Source of the DNA: Metaphire vulgaris
Taxonomy: Eukaryota > Annelida > Clitellata > Crassiclitellata > Megascolecidae
DNA: 64,000 bases
NCBI GenBank assembly: GCA_018105865.1
Contig: CM030852.1
Span: 8,568,034 to 8,632,033, forward strand
Direction of reading: 5' to 3'
This document shows, piece by piece, positions 1 to 10,675 of this stretch (the stretch's first letter is position 1; every line of letters begins with the position of its first letter). The position numbers and the translations under genes are program-made. Under the pieces are notes generated by a model. The model saw nothing but the letters and a program-made list of their open reading frames with translations, had not been told where the DNA came from and did no database searches.

Positions 1-1080
1 GCAGCGTTGTGTAGGTTTGGGAACGGGGTTTGGGGCCGGTGGGGTAGGGCGGAGCGGTGATGGGTTGGGGCCGAGGCGATTGGGAGAGGGATGGAGAGAG
101 GTACGGGGATTGGGGGAGGGGTGGGGAGAGAGAAGGGAACGGGGGTTTGGGGCTTGTCGGGCAGGGCGGGGCGGGTATGGGTTGGGGCCTGGGTGATTGG
201 GAGAGGGATCGTGAGAGCGAAAAGGAATGGGGAGAGGGAAGGGGAACGGGGGTTCGGGGCCGGGGCCGGAATGGGTTGGGGCCGGGACGATTGGGAGAGG
301 GATGGGGAGAGGGAAGAGGGAACGGAAATTTAATCCCCACTTGAGAGGTTAAATTTAAAAAAATAGGGTTGGAGGTTAGGAAGGAGTAAATATATATAAT
401 AACAGGGGGCAGGACATTGGGAGAGGGAAGGGAGGTTTGGGAGGAGGAAAGTGGATTGTACGGGTTTTCGTAGCAGCGTTGTGTAAGTACGGGGGTTGGG
501 AGAGGGGTGGGAGAGAGAAGGGAACGGGGGTTTGGGGCCTGTCGGACGGGGCAGGGGCAGGTATGGAAGGGGAACGGAGGTTTGGGGCCGGGCGAGAATG
601 GGTTGGGGCCGGGGCGATTGGGAGAGGGATGGGGAGAGGGAAAAAAGATGGGGAGAGGGAAAAGGGATGGGAGAGGGAAGGTGAACGGGGGTTTGGGGCC
701 GGGGCCGGAATGGGTTGGGGCCAGGGCAATTGGGAGGGGGAGAGGAGAGGAAAGGGGATGGGGAGAGGGGAAGGGGGTGGGAGAGGGAGGGGAAAGGGGG
801 TTTGGGGCCAGGGCAGGGAATGGGTTTGGGCCTGGGCGATTGGGAGAGGGATGGGGAGAGGGAAAAGGGATGGGGAGAGGGAAGGTGAACGGGGGTTTGG
901 GGCCGAGGCCTTAATGGGTTGGGGCCGAGGCAATTGGGAGGGGTGTGGAGGGGAAAAGGGATGGGGAGAGGAAAGAGAGATGGGAAGAGGGAAGGGGAAA
1001 GGGGTTTGGGGCCGGGGCGGAATTGGGTTGGGGCCTGGGCGATTGGGAGAGGGATGGGGTGAGGGAAGGGGACGGGGGTT
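1..1080 (+). repeat. G-rich purine minisatellite
   Basis: The plus strand is an irregular tandem array built from words such as GGGAACGGGGGTTTGGGGCC, GAATGGGTTGGGGCC and GATTGGGAGAGGGATGGGG. A spacer of about 150 bases (320-470) interrupts it, and the phrase gcagcgttgtgta occurs at position 2 and again at 472, so a higher-order unit near 470 bases is likely. Frequent runs of three or more G make quadruplex structures plausible. Open frames of up to 266 codons across it are low-complexity Gly/Arg/Glu or Pro/Ser artefacts. The left boundary lies outside the window. Confidence 0.9.
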
Positions 1081-2228
1081 TAAGCTGCAATTAAGACGCT
1101 TCGTTAAACGCTCCGTTGATTATAATACAGTTTTGATTAAACAATATTTGGTTGTCAATGACAACAGCGTCTTGCAATACCCTCCGTGTTGCCGTCGGAC
1201 CGTCCGCCGGACATCGAGAATTATATATATAGACTAGGTGTTTACCCGTCAAAAATGACGGGGGAGATTGGCTGTTTTACCACCCAATTTTGTGCAAATG
1301 CAATAGGATTTTGCGCAATTAATTTCCTTAAATCGCCGCCTTTTCCTTCAACCGAGTTAACGCCCATTCGCGTGAATTTTCTGAAACTTGATAGTCAACG
1401 TTAGTGTAATGATTTGGCAGTGTCGAACGACATGCAGTTCATGATTCTCCTGTTTGCTGTGCTGCTTTTTCACTCCGCCCAATAGCCTGCTCCTTATTCT
1501 CACTTTATTGTCGCAAACCTCGTGAACGCTAGACTTGTTTTCTTTTGCACGGACGGTTAGAAAGAGGAATAAAAAGGCTAAACAATGGTGCAAACCTCAT
1601 CTTCTTAGATTTCAGAGATTTAAACCTGCCATTGAATCTTAAATGCTGTAATTGACTGTGACTGTGTAGCAGAAAATGCTGAACCATATGCAGGGCAGAC
1701 TAACTTTGTTCTTGTCATCATCGTTAGATGCCGATAATTGTCTAGACAGTTCGCTATCTTCATCGATTTTTAGCAGTACAGGTGCTAGCAAGGGACAAAA
1801 CACTGAGATAGCGACCTAAAATATACAAATAAAAAGAACTCAAAAGTTTAAAGCACAAGAAGCCTTAATTTCAAAATATTCAATGAGTAATTATTAGAAT
1901 ACTGGCTGTTTGTCCGTCAAAAACGACCGATAGCATGATTGTTTTCCTACCAGAGTTTTTCGTAAATTTTCTAGCATTTTATCGAGAGAGAGAGAGACCT
2001 AACTTCGGCTTCCTCGCCGAAAGAAACGAATCTGCCAGATTCGGCGAATCACGTTCATAATATTCGGCATCAATACGTACGGCTACGGCCGTAACTAAGT
2101 ATGAAGTACGGCCATAGGCCGTAACTTCCAGTGTCCTCTAATTGATGATTGTAAAAGTTATTCGCTGTTGTCAAGTAATTTCTCTTGATTATGATGTGTA
2201 CGCATACTCTCTAGAATTCTGCTTCAAA
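1081..2228. other. No gene seen
   Basis: AT-rich unique-looking sequence. Two short diverged copies of a phrase around GTCCGTCAAAAA/GACCG-like sequence occur near 1246 and 1915, and a short AG run lies at 1985-1998. I see no supported exon, RNA gene or element end. Confidence 0.5.
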
Positions 2229-2795
2229 GTTTGAAACCCTTGAAAAACTTACAGTGACGAATATGGAACACTAGAGCCCTAAGCCATTGTAGATTGTAGT
2301 CTATGCTTTGCAAATCCGCATATGGGTTTACAGCGGATGGTTCAAAGGATGTGAGTTAAATAACCTTGATTCATTAATTTCGATTCCAATACTTTGCATT
2401 ATTGTGTCCCTCCGGTCTCACGTATACCAAAGGAGTTGTAATTTGAATGCTTTGCGATAGGAACAAACTTAATTGAAAGACTAAGTAACGAATAAGGAAC
2501 AATAGAGCCATTGTAGCCTTTGCTTTGCAAGTTCGCATAGATCACACAGGGCAACAACATATTTTTTGTCTGGTGCCTTAGAAGTTAGACCTGGTTCTTG
2601 GTACATTTAGGGCGCTGGTTCCAGATATGTCATGAAATTTTTACTATTAGGTCTAGTTTTTTAGATACGGCCATATTGAATATTGTTTTATTTTGAAATT
2701 CTTAAGATTACACAGGCGCTGATTCCAAATATGGTATCAGATTTTCTCTATCAGCTCTAGTTTTGAGATACAGCCATACATATCAGATTGAAGGT
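2229..2795. repeat. Two pairs of diverged direct repeats
   Basis: About 95 bases at 2229-2325 recur at 2441-2541, sharing gaacaNtagagcc, ccattgtag and ctttgcaaNtNcgcata. A second pair lies at 2609-2670 and 2713-2776, sharing ggcgctgNttccaNatatg and a following tNagatacNgccata. Words like the second pair also occur inverted near the right end of the TIR element at 45655-47461 and near 34556. This suggests they are subterminal repeats of the same family whose coding debris follows at 2871. Confidence 0.6.
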
Positions 2796-2870
2796 GTATG
2801 ATAATTATCTATATCACCGATCAACACATGAATTTGGTGCCTGAAATGTTAGACCTCTTCTTGAGTTATT

Positions 2871-3331
2871 TTGGTGCCCTGTTTTGCTCATATATCATGT
2901 AAATTTTCTGAATTGACCAAAGAAAAGCTGAAAGCCGGGAATTTTGAAGGACCCCAAATAAGACAGCAAATAAATTATGTAAAGTGTATCTATTCCATGG
3001 ACAATGAATCTTGCGCTTACACGTCTTTTGCTCAAGTCAAATACTTTCTAGGATACCATGTCAGACAATTATTTTGACTAATTCATGCTGTGCTCAAAAA
3101 TTTAAATAAGCTATTACCTGTTCAACCACTTAGAACACTTTCAAGAAAACTTAGCAAATTATGAGTGAAGAGCAAATGGAAAGGTTTCACCAAGCGATAA
3201 AAGTCATGGAATAGAGATATCAGAGAAGATCGGTCACTCACATGATGGCAGATTACTGCTGGAACCTTCAGCGAGACTTACCAGACAGACGTCAGTCTTG
3301 GAAGTCTTACAAACGACATTTGACTTACTAA
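2871..3331 (+). pseudogene. MADYCW-family repetitive protein, degraded copy
   Basis: Two conserved blocks of an uncharacterised multi-copy invertebrate protein are visible. The first, inside 2871-3077, reads LTKEKLKAGNFEGPQIRQQI followed by YFLGYH. The second, 3160-3331, has MSEEQMERFHQAIKVME, an in-frame stop, then MMADYCWNLQRD. The better copy at 46061-47195 has the same C-terminal block (FHQDIKTMERRYQGRW...MADYCW). The segment between the blocks is partly deleted. I did not find terminal inverted repeats for this copy. The family is recognised from memory as repetitive in several invertebrates; its function is unknown to me. Confidence 0.7.
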
Positions 3332-3455
3332 TATAGCCTATTCATTTCATACAGCATAGGGGGCTATTTGTGAAATTAACCGAACATTTAGTATATAGGA
3401 GTGGCGACCCGGCTCGCGGTATCGTCGCGGGGCCAGTAGACGGGCAGTCCCTGCA

Positions 3456-3752
3456 GTGTACGGACATTTTAGTGGACTGGTAAATGCTTTTAATACAGAC
3501 AAATGCTCTGTGATGCATATTGTGAACAAGGGAGCAGATCATGAGTTTAAGCTATGTGGGAAGGGACTAAAAGTTATAACTGAGGAGAAAAATCTAGGGG
3601 TCATCATGCATAACAGCTTAAAGCCATCTAGACAATGTGCAGAGAAGAAGGCCAACAGAATTCTAAGAAGCCAGCAGAATTCTAGGTATGATCAAAAGAA
3701 CGGTAGTGAGCAGAGAGAAGGATGTAATAATAAGACTTTAAAACAAGGATAA
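3456..3752 (+). pseudogene. CR1-like LINE reverse transcriptase fragment
   Basis: The frame contains FNTDKCSVMHIVNKGADHEF and GKGLKVITEEKNLGVIMHNS, matching the post-catalytic reverse transcriptase segment of the LINE copy at 59690-59880 almost word for word. It then degrades: the phrase around AAKMANKILDMIKR is duplicated and frameshifted. The 3' third of the ORF is missing. Confidence 0.85.
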
Positions 3753-3835
3753 TTTACACCCCCTAAACCCCCCAACACCCCCAATTTGAGGTCGACACCC
3801 CCAAAATTTGGTAATGTGACAATACTGTTTAATGT
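3747..3835 (+). repeat. C-rich repeat shared with 52.6 kb
   Basis: The stretch with ccccaacacccccaatttga, gtcgacacccccaaaatttgg and taatgtgacaat recurs at about 52606-52673. It interrupts LINE sequence on both sides and is probably the end of a non-autonomous DNA element whose boundaries I could not fix. Confidence 0.5.
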
Positions 3836-3955
3836 AGACAAGTGTTCAGTGATGCACCGTGTAAGAATAGGAGGCAAACTATGAATTATGTGGTAAAGCA
3901 TTTAAATATATAACTGAGCAGAGATTTAGGTGTAATTGTGCATGACATTTTACAG
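3826..3955 (+). pseudogene. CR1-like LINE fragment, second piece
   Basis: Sequence encoding FNVDKCSVMH followed, after frame changes, by YELCGKAFKYITEQRDLGVIVHD-like words repeats the same LINE region as 3456-3752. It lies on the far side of the C-rich repeat and is older and more diverged. Confidence 0.6.
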
Positions 3956-3984
3956 TTTTATTTGCCCATATTATTTCGCCCGTA

Positions 3985-4985
3985 TACAACCATTACTTCT
4001 CAAGACCTGTAGACAAAAACAATCTGAATTTACCCCCGGCAGATTCGTCATCGACACCACCATATCTTTAAGACTCCTTTCCGATTTACACCGGGTGTTC
4101 GACCGACCTCTGAATGAATCCTGTATGGACATTAAGACTGCATTCGACTCGGTGGATAAGACCGCCCTATGGAAAGCATTACGTGCCAAAGGAATTCAGA
4201 TGTTCTGCTCCGTCTGATCGAAGATTTACACCAGAATACGGAAGCTAGCATCCGGGTCGACCGAAACTTCTCTGCTCGATTCTCAACTACACCAAGTTGA
4301 TACAGGTTTTTATGAACTGCGTCAGGTGCAAACAGTTGTCAACGTACTGACCTCAAAATCTGCTTCTATCCTAGTAGATGCATTGATAAGCTCAAGATTA
4401 GACTATTGCAACAGTCTTCTTTCACATGTAACCGTAGAACAAATCAGACGTCTCCAAATGATTCGAAATTCTGCAGCAAGGCTTATTTCCGGGACGAAAC
4501 GGAGGGAGCGCATCACACCGATACTTCATCAGCTACACTGGTTATCAGTTAGAGATCGAATAAGCTTTAAAATCATCTCCCTTGTGGACAAAAGCTTTAG
4601 GGGAGGAGCTTCGGAATATTTAGCGAAATACTGCAAACAAATAAGAACTGAACTTAAACCTGCGGGATTACGATCCAATTACACACGAACACACTAATTA
4701 CTCCAAGAACAAAAAGCAAGATTGGCGATCGACTTTTCAAGGCACTAGGACCAGCGACCTGGAACACACTTCCATCGGACTTAAGAGATATTTCACCTCG
4801 CGTGCAGTTTTTCTAAAACGATTGAAAATTTTCTTTAGCAGCGGCGGCGCATTTGTTAAAATAGCGCCTATGAACTGAACTGAACTGGGTCGTATACTCG
4901 CACCAATCCCCTTATGCATCGCCATCGACTGGATCTTAGACAACCTGTCTATGAACCATGACATCAGCGTCTGTCATTTCTTTAT
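3985..4985 (+). pseudogene. LINE reverse transcriptase split by another LINE
   Basis: The left part (3985-4290) reads FTPGRFVIDTTISLRLLSDL then CMDIKTAFDSVDKTALWKAL, the fingers and first catalytic motif (motif A, FDSVD) of a non-LTR reverse transcriptase. It resumes at about 4887 with GRILAPIPLCIAIDWILDNL, motif B of the same type. Between them is a different LINE tail (4300-4886). The copy has stops and ends before the YADD motif. The clade is not certain. Confidence 0.75.
4300..4886 (+). mobile_element. CR1-like LINE 3' end inserted in older LINE
   Basis: A 5'-truncated LINE tail: GFYELRQVQTV, LISSRLDYCNSLL, LQMIRNSAARLI and ITPILHQLHWLSVRDRISFK are the usual C-terminal words of CR1-type ORF2. 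Frameshifts follow 4697. The unit ends in a short (AACTG)n tail at about 4868-4887. It sits exactly between motifs A and B of the surrounding reverse transcriptase, which dates it as the younger insertion. Confidence 0.75.
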
Positions 4986-5201
4986 TCAACTGTAACGTCA
5001 TCGCATCTAAATCCCGGCCAATTGTCTTGAAATGTTTGTCACTTGCAAATTTTGAGATTTTTGATAATAGGCCTATGTCTTCGTTCCTGAACCTTTTGAG
5101 AATTTACAGTCAACAGCTGTAGCAAAGATTTTTGACAGATATTCAATGGACAAAAAATTGCAATGCGTAATACGGATGCAATCATCAAATTCGATCCACC
5201 C

Positions 5202-5314
<113 letters not shown>

Positions 5315-5449
5315 CAGTTTGACGCATCGACAGCTTTTCTCTGTGGCAAACTGAAAGAAGAAAACATTTTCACGGAACAGTCTGCAGGTTTCACTAAAAA
5401 TTCAGAAAAAGTCTGCAAAACTGAAATGGTATTAAATATGTGATCTTAC

Positions 5450-5678
5450 CATTACGTAAGAGAAGTTGTCATCTTCAATTGGGTGAAACCACATACTATC
5501 CAGTAGCAACTTACATGGTGGCTGGGCAAGAAATCTTTCGCACTTTGCCTCTAGTGCGATCTCTATAGAACTCATATCTTGCAAATCCTCTATTCGATTT
5601 GTCAACAGGTCATCCATTTTTTTTCTATCCATAAAAGATAATTTAGAAAGAGTGTCAATGGCCAAGTCCTCGAAGTGC
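5450..5678 (-). CDS. TRPM-like channel, pre-membrane exon
   Basis: A 229-base exon on the minus strand. The acceptor is TTGTTTTCAG at 5679-5688 and the donor is GTAAGA at 5449-5444, with an open frame of 76 codons after one leading base. Key words are HFEDLAIDTL, MDDLLTNRIEDLQ, IEIALEAKCERFLAQPPCK and LLLDSMWF. The order F-LA-L, LLT, LE-A-AK--F-A and LL--MW matches the conserved segment just before the first transmembrane helix in TRPM (melastatin) cation channels, a family of plasma-membrane, often calcium-permeable tetramers. The exon ends in phase 0. No membrane-spanning exon was found in 1-5449, so the channel core probably lies beyond the window. It is the most 3' exon seen of a minus-strand gene reaching to 54438. 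Confidence 0.75.
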
Positions 5679-6015
5679 CTGAAAACAAGAGAATCTTCAA
5701 TAAATTATCCCGCCTTCAACAACCGTAAATATGAGTAAATACAAGGTGCGATTTGGAGGGGAAGTGGGAAACTTTCCTCCCCGCTGCCCAACTACATCCC
5801 CCCACTGAGGTGGCTACTGACATCCCAGCCATGGAAATCAATCTTCCCTACCACTGTGACAGGGAAATGAGTTCACCGCCAGCAGAGGGAGAAACTTTTT
5901 TCAGCGTTTCGCGCCTAGCATGAGTAAAACATGAAACTTGATGTTCGGTAGTAACTGGGAAGAGATTTATCTTAACCTTTGAAAAATATACTCTACCTGT
6001 GTTGCTGAATAAACC
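5679..6015. other. Intronic, no feature seen
   Basis: Unique-looking sequence with no element end or exon that I can support. Confidence 0.5.
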
Positions 6016-6399
6016 ATGTATACATCGTCATGGCCAGACAATAAAACTGACGGATCATTTTCATCAGCTTTTGATAAAATTAGTCACTATGGGCTGTTTT
6101 TTAAGCTGATGCAAAGGCAAACCCCTTGGTATTTTATTGAAGTTTTACTCAACTGGTATGCCAAATGTAATGTTATGGTTAGATGGGGTAATGCCTTATC
6201 AGAATCTTTCACTATAGTGGCTGGGGTACGACAAGAAGGGGTTCTTTCGCCTTTACTATTTGCTGTTTATATTGATGATGTGATTTTAAAGCTGCAAAAT
6301 TCTGGATATGGCTGCTATATCAACGATCTGTTTCTCGGCTGTTTATTGTATGCAGATGATATCTTATTGGTGTCACACTCTATATCGGGTGTCGTATAA
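6016..6399 (+). pseudogene. Non-LTR reverse transcriptase fragment with intact YADD
   Basis: The open frame covers motifs A to C: SAFDKISHYGLFFKLM, then VRWGNALSESFTIVAGVRQ, GVLSPLLFAVYIDDVI, and LLYADDILLVSH carrying the catalytic YADD. The usual GVRQGGVLSP is altered to GVRQEGVLSP. It is truncated at both ends and ends at a stop soon after motif C. It belongs to a different LINE clade from the CR1-like copies in the window; I cannot place it more exactly. Confidence 0.8.
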
Positions 6400-6814
6400 A
6401 TTTATTTCCCCCATAAAATTATTTCCTGGTCAAATTTTGATTGGTCGGCACATAGCCTGTCAATCAAGATTAGAACCGCCCTCCCATAGCAACGACAGCC
6501 ATAATTTTATTTCCTACTTGGAAATTCTTTGCAGGCAACCAATGGAAATGCTTGAAGCAATTATATGGGTGGAGCCATAAGGCATAGCACGTGTGACGTA
6601 ACAGGTTTGCATAATGGCAAATCATACGCAAATCTCATGCATATTCACAAGTTCATAAATATACATTACCTAGAACCACGGCGATTGGCTGCCGTTGAGA
6701 GTCAATCACAACATCCAACATTTGTTTTTTTCGAAATCGAACAATCATGATTTTCGCAAAGTAGCTTCAAGTTTCCATTTGACAAAGTGACTTCAAGTTT
6801 ACATTTAAATACAT
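6400..6814. other. AT-rich, no gene
   Basis: The phrase aaatttatttccNccNtaaaattatttcc near 6398 resembles the repeat unit at 10.7 and 12.7 kb. Nothing else is supported. Confidence 0.4.
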
Positions 6815-8281
6815 ATTTTATTTATTTATTTATTTCAAGACAATTTCTATAGCGCCGTGCACTAGGCTAAGGCCTACGACTAGGGCGCTGCACACACATA
6901 GTCAACCATATCCTAAACTAAAAAGGTGCGTCTTTATTTCTCTCAGGAACAGTCCAGCAGAGTTGGCCTCAGTCACTGCAGTCGGCAAGGCATTCCAAAG
7001 CAATGGGTTCCCGCGTGAAAAGGACCTATCTCCGAACTTCAGGGTCTGTGACGGAGGCGGAACGAGCAGTATGACACGATGGCCGGAGCGAAGTGCCGAC
7101 CTCCGTGCGTTCGACGTTGATCGTAGGACTAGCTCAGCCAGGTACTGTGGACAGTGCGGGTCCTTTAACACTCGGAAGGTGAGCCAGCAGCGCTTTTGAA
7201 TAATGCGCTACCTGGCTCGAAGCCAGTGCAGCTGATCACGCAGTAGGGGGGTTACATATCTATGGCGCCTATCTATGGATGCCTTGCATGCGTTTTGTGC
7301 ATGCCACGTTTCGTCGTCGTTCGACGCAATTTCTGACGCTCCGTGCGTGAATCTTGCGCCGGAGATGAGGATTTTTTCGAGTCCGTCGGTCTGCTGAGGA
7401 GTTTTGGCTGTCCTCTACTGTTTCGCGTCGTTTCGGAAGCCTCGAGTCGGTCTCACCGCCTGTGCAGGACGTCGCCATGTTGGCTATTGTTACAGCGCCA
7501 TGCGATGATCGACGGTCGTTCCGGGCTTCGCTCGAGCATTCATCTTCGCAAGGACGGCGTTCCGCTCTTCGGTTCCGACGTGTCTCGTGCTGTCCTCTAC
7601 CTTTCCACGTCGTCCTGGAAGTTCAAGTCAGTCGCCGTCCGTCAGGTGTGCGCCAAAGTCAGCCGCATTGGCTGCTGCGTGAAAATTCGGCGGATTTGCG
7701 GTTGGCTGTCGTTTCTGGGCTTCGCTGGATTTTCCATCTTCGTCGGATTTGCCGATTTCGACGACGGAACTATCTTCTTGCGGAAGACCGCTTCTTCAGG
7801 AACTTTTCCGGTGGTTATATCTGCACGGAGAAACTCCTACTACCAACTCGCGGACTTTCAACATCATCTTCCGCTACTCGTTGGCATGTCAATGGGGCTA
7901 CAGTTTTACTTGAAGGGCCGCTTCTAAAGGACTTTGCACCGGACTTTTTCACGGCAGCAAAGTTCTTTCCATCATCACAGTGGATTTTAACATCGCCACC
8001 TTCTAACCTTCATTGACATGTCAGCGGTGTCAAAGCGCTTTTGATTTTGGATTTTAAACCATGCGTACAGCGCTATATAAATTGTCTTGATAATAATAAT
8101 AATAATGGGCTCCCAGGGGCTGCTGAAGACGACCCGAGCAGCTGTATTGAGCACGGATAACAGACGATTCAACTTTCCATTGGGGAGGCCCAGCAACACG
8201 CTGTTGCAATAGTCCAGCCTGGGCAGGACAAGGGCGCGCACAAAGTGCACTTCCCTGCTGATCGGAAGACATATAAATTGC
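6815..8281 (-). mobile_element. CR1-like LINE, minus strand, interrupted
   Basis: The 5' part is at 8281-8107: FVRALVLPRLDYCNSVLLGL and LLSVLNTAARVVFSSPWE. The 3' part is at 7295-6815: LLRDQLHWLRARQRIIQKRC, VLKDPHCPQYLAEL, PPPSQTLKFGDRSFSRGNPL and LLWNALP. The 3' end carries the tail word TATAGAAATTGTCTTGAAAT and an AAATAAAT microsatellite. The two halves are separated by the retroelement at 7300-8106, which inserted between the SPW and LLRD words. Confidence 0.8.
7300..8106 (+). mobile_element. Non-coding LINE-tailed retroelement, about 0.8 kb
   Basis: A roughly 800-base unit ending in TTGACATGTCAGCGGTGTCA, AAGCGCTTTTGATTTTGG, acagcgctatataaattgtc and then (AAT)n. The same body and tail occur on the minus strand at 32305-33000 and in part at 53530-53870. 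The last 40 bases match the 3' ends of the CR1-like LINEs here (for example 52090-52130 and 63150-63190). The frames open in this copy are not conserved in the other, so I treat it as non-coding and probably moved by the LINE machinery through the shared tail. Confidence 0.7.
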
Positions 8282-8344
8282 AATAATCACTAATGTTGTA
8301 TCAAGCTCACTGTTATATTGTTCTGCGCTGGTTTTTAGTTACTC

Positions 8345-8445
8345 ATTCTCGTTCATTCATTGGCGCTGGTTTCTCAATTAACTTCTATGGCGATACTATC
8401 ATAATGCCCAGGGCTTCAGTCGATGGCACACCAAATCCAAATTGA
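8345..8445 (-). repeat. LINE-type 3' tail fragment
   Basis: Words TTAACTTCTATGGCG, ataatgcccagggc and cgatggc recur at 33300-33360 next to the CAAT array. This is the 3' tail of a second LINE subfamily, seen without its coding part. Confidence 0.45.
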
Positions 8446-8496
8446 ATTGAAGCCAGGCCAATTAATTATCAGTAAAAACTAGAAAATTTGCATGGT

Positions 8497-8625
8497 CCAT
8501 TGAGGATAAATAAACTTGATGGGCTCCTGAACTGTATATATAACTGTTTAGGGATACCAGATCAGCTGGAAAGAATTTAAGGACTAAACTTTCCTACCTA
8601 TCTACACATAACTTTATAGTACGGT
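8497..8625 (+). repeat. Left arm of a 4.3-kb-spaced inverted repeat
   Basis: Sequence from ggataaataaacttgatggg through ccagatcagctggaaagaat to ctacctatctacacataact is present in inverse orientation at 12838-13005, where a (TA)n run has expanded in the middle. The arms are nearly identical over about 130 bases and bracket the TIR element, LINE and Helitrons between them. Confidence 0.85.
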
Positions 8626-8717
8626 GTAGTGATGTCAGCTACTTTTACGCACGTTTCAGGTTTTGTACAATTAATTATCCTGATTTTAAATACGAAAAGA
8701 ATTTTTTACTGCAACAA

Positions 8718-10671
8718 GTGGAACACCTCCTTTTTACCACAAGAAATTCCTTCAGTTAGAATTTCGATCTGCTCAGTTCACTTTAAATGTTTCGTACTTA
8801 AAATCAATATTATTTTGATCATGAACTAAATTTTCTCTCTTAATGTAGAGGCCTAAGTTGTATAATTTTTCTGGTGGTTGCATACTGCTGATATGATATT
8901 ATGCTATTAAAATTCATTAGGGATGAAAATAATAAGTGACGTCACACATAGTACTAACAGGCGTGCGACGTCAGCTGTCGGTGTTATGATGTTGCTTAGT
9001 AAACAAGATAATTTCATTACGGCTTTGTCACATCGCCTACATTGTTGTATAGAACGTTCGAGCGATATTTACTTATTTAGTTCCTTTATTATTAGTTTTA
9101 AAGACCAGATAAATGTTGTCGATCATCACAAAGTATGGAGGGCTTGACAGCAGTTGAGAGGGGCTATCATGGCAACTCCTATCAACAATGAAGAGGAAAT
9201 CATGGCAATATTTTTGATGGGCGAAAAGCCAAGACACTGGTGAGATAGAAAAGGGGAGGCAAGTGGTATAGTATGAAGAAAACTGAAGAACACGTCGTAC
9301 TGATTGGTGAACCGGGAACTTTCTATCTATGCCATTTAACACTGGAACGAGGCACAGGTTCTGCTATTGCTTATAGCATTCACAGTACAATGGAAGAAAT
9401 GGGAATTACAAATAAGATCATGCATGGGAGTTGAAGCCGATAGCACAGCTAGTAACACTGGGCACCGCAGTGGGGCAATACATCTGCTAGAGCTTCACAC
9501 TGCTCGGCCTCTGCAGTGGTTCATTTGCTCTTTACACTTGAATGAGCTTCCATTCCGCCACCTGTGCAAGGCACTCATTGGTCCAACTGAAGGACCCACA
9601 CTATGGAAAGGACCAATTGGAAATGCATTGGCTACTTGTGCATCATTGCCACTTTCTGCAGAAGGATTTAAACTCATTACCGATGGTGATCCTCTTCCAT
9701 AAATCGACGTCACCGACCAAGCCTACCTGTGCAAAATGATCACAGCTATTAGAAGTGGGAGCAACAGTGACGATTTACTGCAGGAAAAACCTGGGCCCAT
9801 ATCTATGGCCAGATGGCTCACCACTGCTAGTAGAATATGTCGGCTGTATGTGGCAATAGTGCAACCAAGTAACCAACTGTATTCCCTGACACACTTCATT
9901 GTCTGCAGCTATGGACCAACATGGTTTAGCATCAAGTTTCGCTCAAGCAGCACGGACGGACCAAAGCACTTGCTTCAACAAATTAAGCAGCAGAGATTGT
10001 TATCATCCGCCTGCAGGAATATACCATGGCCCGTATTGCAACGAAACTCATACTGGGCCCATCAGGAAAATGTCCTTCTGTTGATGCTTGGAGATGACGA
10101 TGCAGTCAAAGGAAAGCTGCAGCGGACATAATAAAGACCATTCGCCAAGCAACTGGTGGATCTCAACAGCAAATCAGAGAATTTCGACCTCCCAAAATTA
10201 AGGAGAATGCTCAAACGTTGCAAGACTTACTGCCCTCAATGGAGGAACTCACACTGGAACCACCTCTTACAAAACACCTCTCCGATGATGAACTTCTGCA
10301 GCTTGTCACTCAGCCCTTCATCAGTCATATACCTTGCCACTCTAAGGGAGTCGAACGCTGTGTCAAGACAGTGAGTGAGGCCTCAAAATCAGTTTATTGC
10401 ATGGATGCTAGAGTTGGTTACATTCGAGCAGTCATCAAGTCAAGACACTATATGCCGTCATTTGAGATTAAGCAAGATTTTCGTTTACCGCATGACTAGA
10501 AACGAAAACCGGTCCCTGTAGTGTTTCTATTATTGAACAGTGCAAATATTATTAGAAAATGATCTTGTCTTGCAGCTATTGAATATAGGACTTTTAAAAA
10601 AACGGAAACATTTAGTTTAAAGTAAAACATGATTTTTGCATGTTTTGGGGCAGAAAAAGGAGGTGTTCCGC
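8718..10671 (+). mobile_element. TIR element carrying RWLTTA-family protein
   Basis: Ends: GGAACACCTCCTTTTT at 8720-8735 and its exact reverse complement at 10654-10669, or 18 bases with one mismatch from 8718 to 10671. I see no clear target-site duplication. The unit is 1.95 kb and contains the frameshifted RWLTTA-family gene (9370-10499). The coding part is on the plus strand and fills the right half; 8736-9360 shows no coding sequence that I recognise. Confidence 0.75.
9370..10499 (+). pseudogene. RWLTTA-family protein, frameshifted
   Basis: Recognisable blocks in order: LELHTARPLQWFICSLHLNE and LPFRHLCKALIGPTEGPTLW (9480-9600), ending GFKLITDGDPLP plus a stop at about 9702; MARWLTTASRICRLYVAI and SLTHFIVCSYGPTWFSIKFR (9736-9960); PVLQRNSYWAHQENVLLLML (10035-10095); then, in a shifted frame, EPPLTKHLSDDELLQL, FISHIPCHSKGVERCVKTVS and GYIRAVIKSRHYMPSFEIKQ (10254-10480). 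I recall this block order from an uncharacterised high-copy protein family in arthropods and other invertebrates; I know of no assigned function. A diverged second copy is on the minus strand at 23211-24560. At least one stop and one frameshift make this copy non-functional. Confidence 0.8.
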
Positions 10672-10675
10672 TCTA

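Noticed and set aside
57..1237. Gly/Arg-rich frames up to 266 codons
   Set aside because: Produced by the G-rich minisatellite; different frames are open in parallel.
1357..1593. Minus-strand frame as a TRPM transmembrane exon
   Set aside because: Only a short hydrophobic run, no TRPM words and no convincing splice sites in phase 0.
7343..8016. Overlapping frames of 184-194 codons
   Set aside because: The homologous copy at 32305-33000 does not keep these frames, so they are chance openings in a GC-rich non-coding element.
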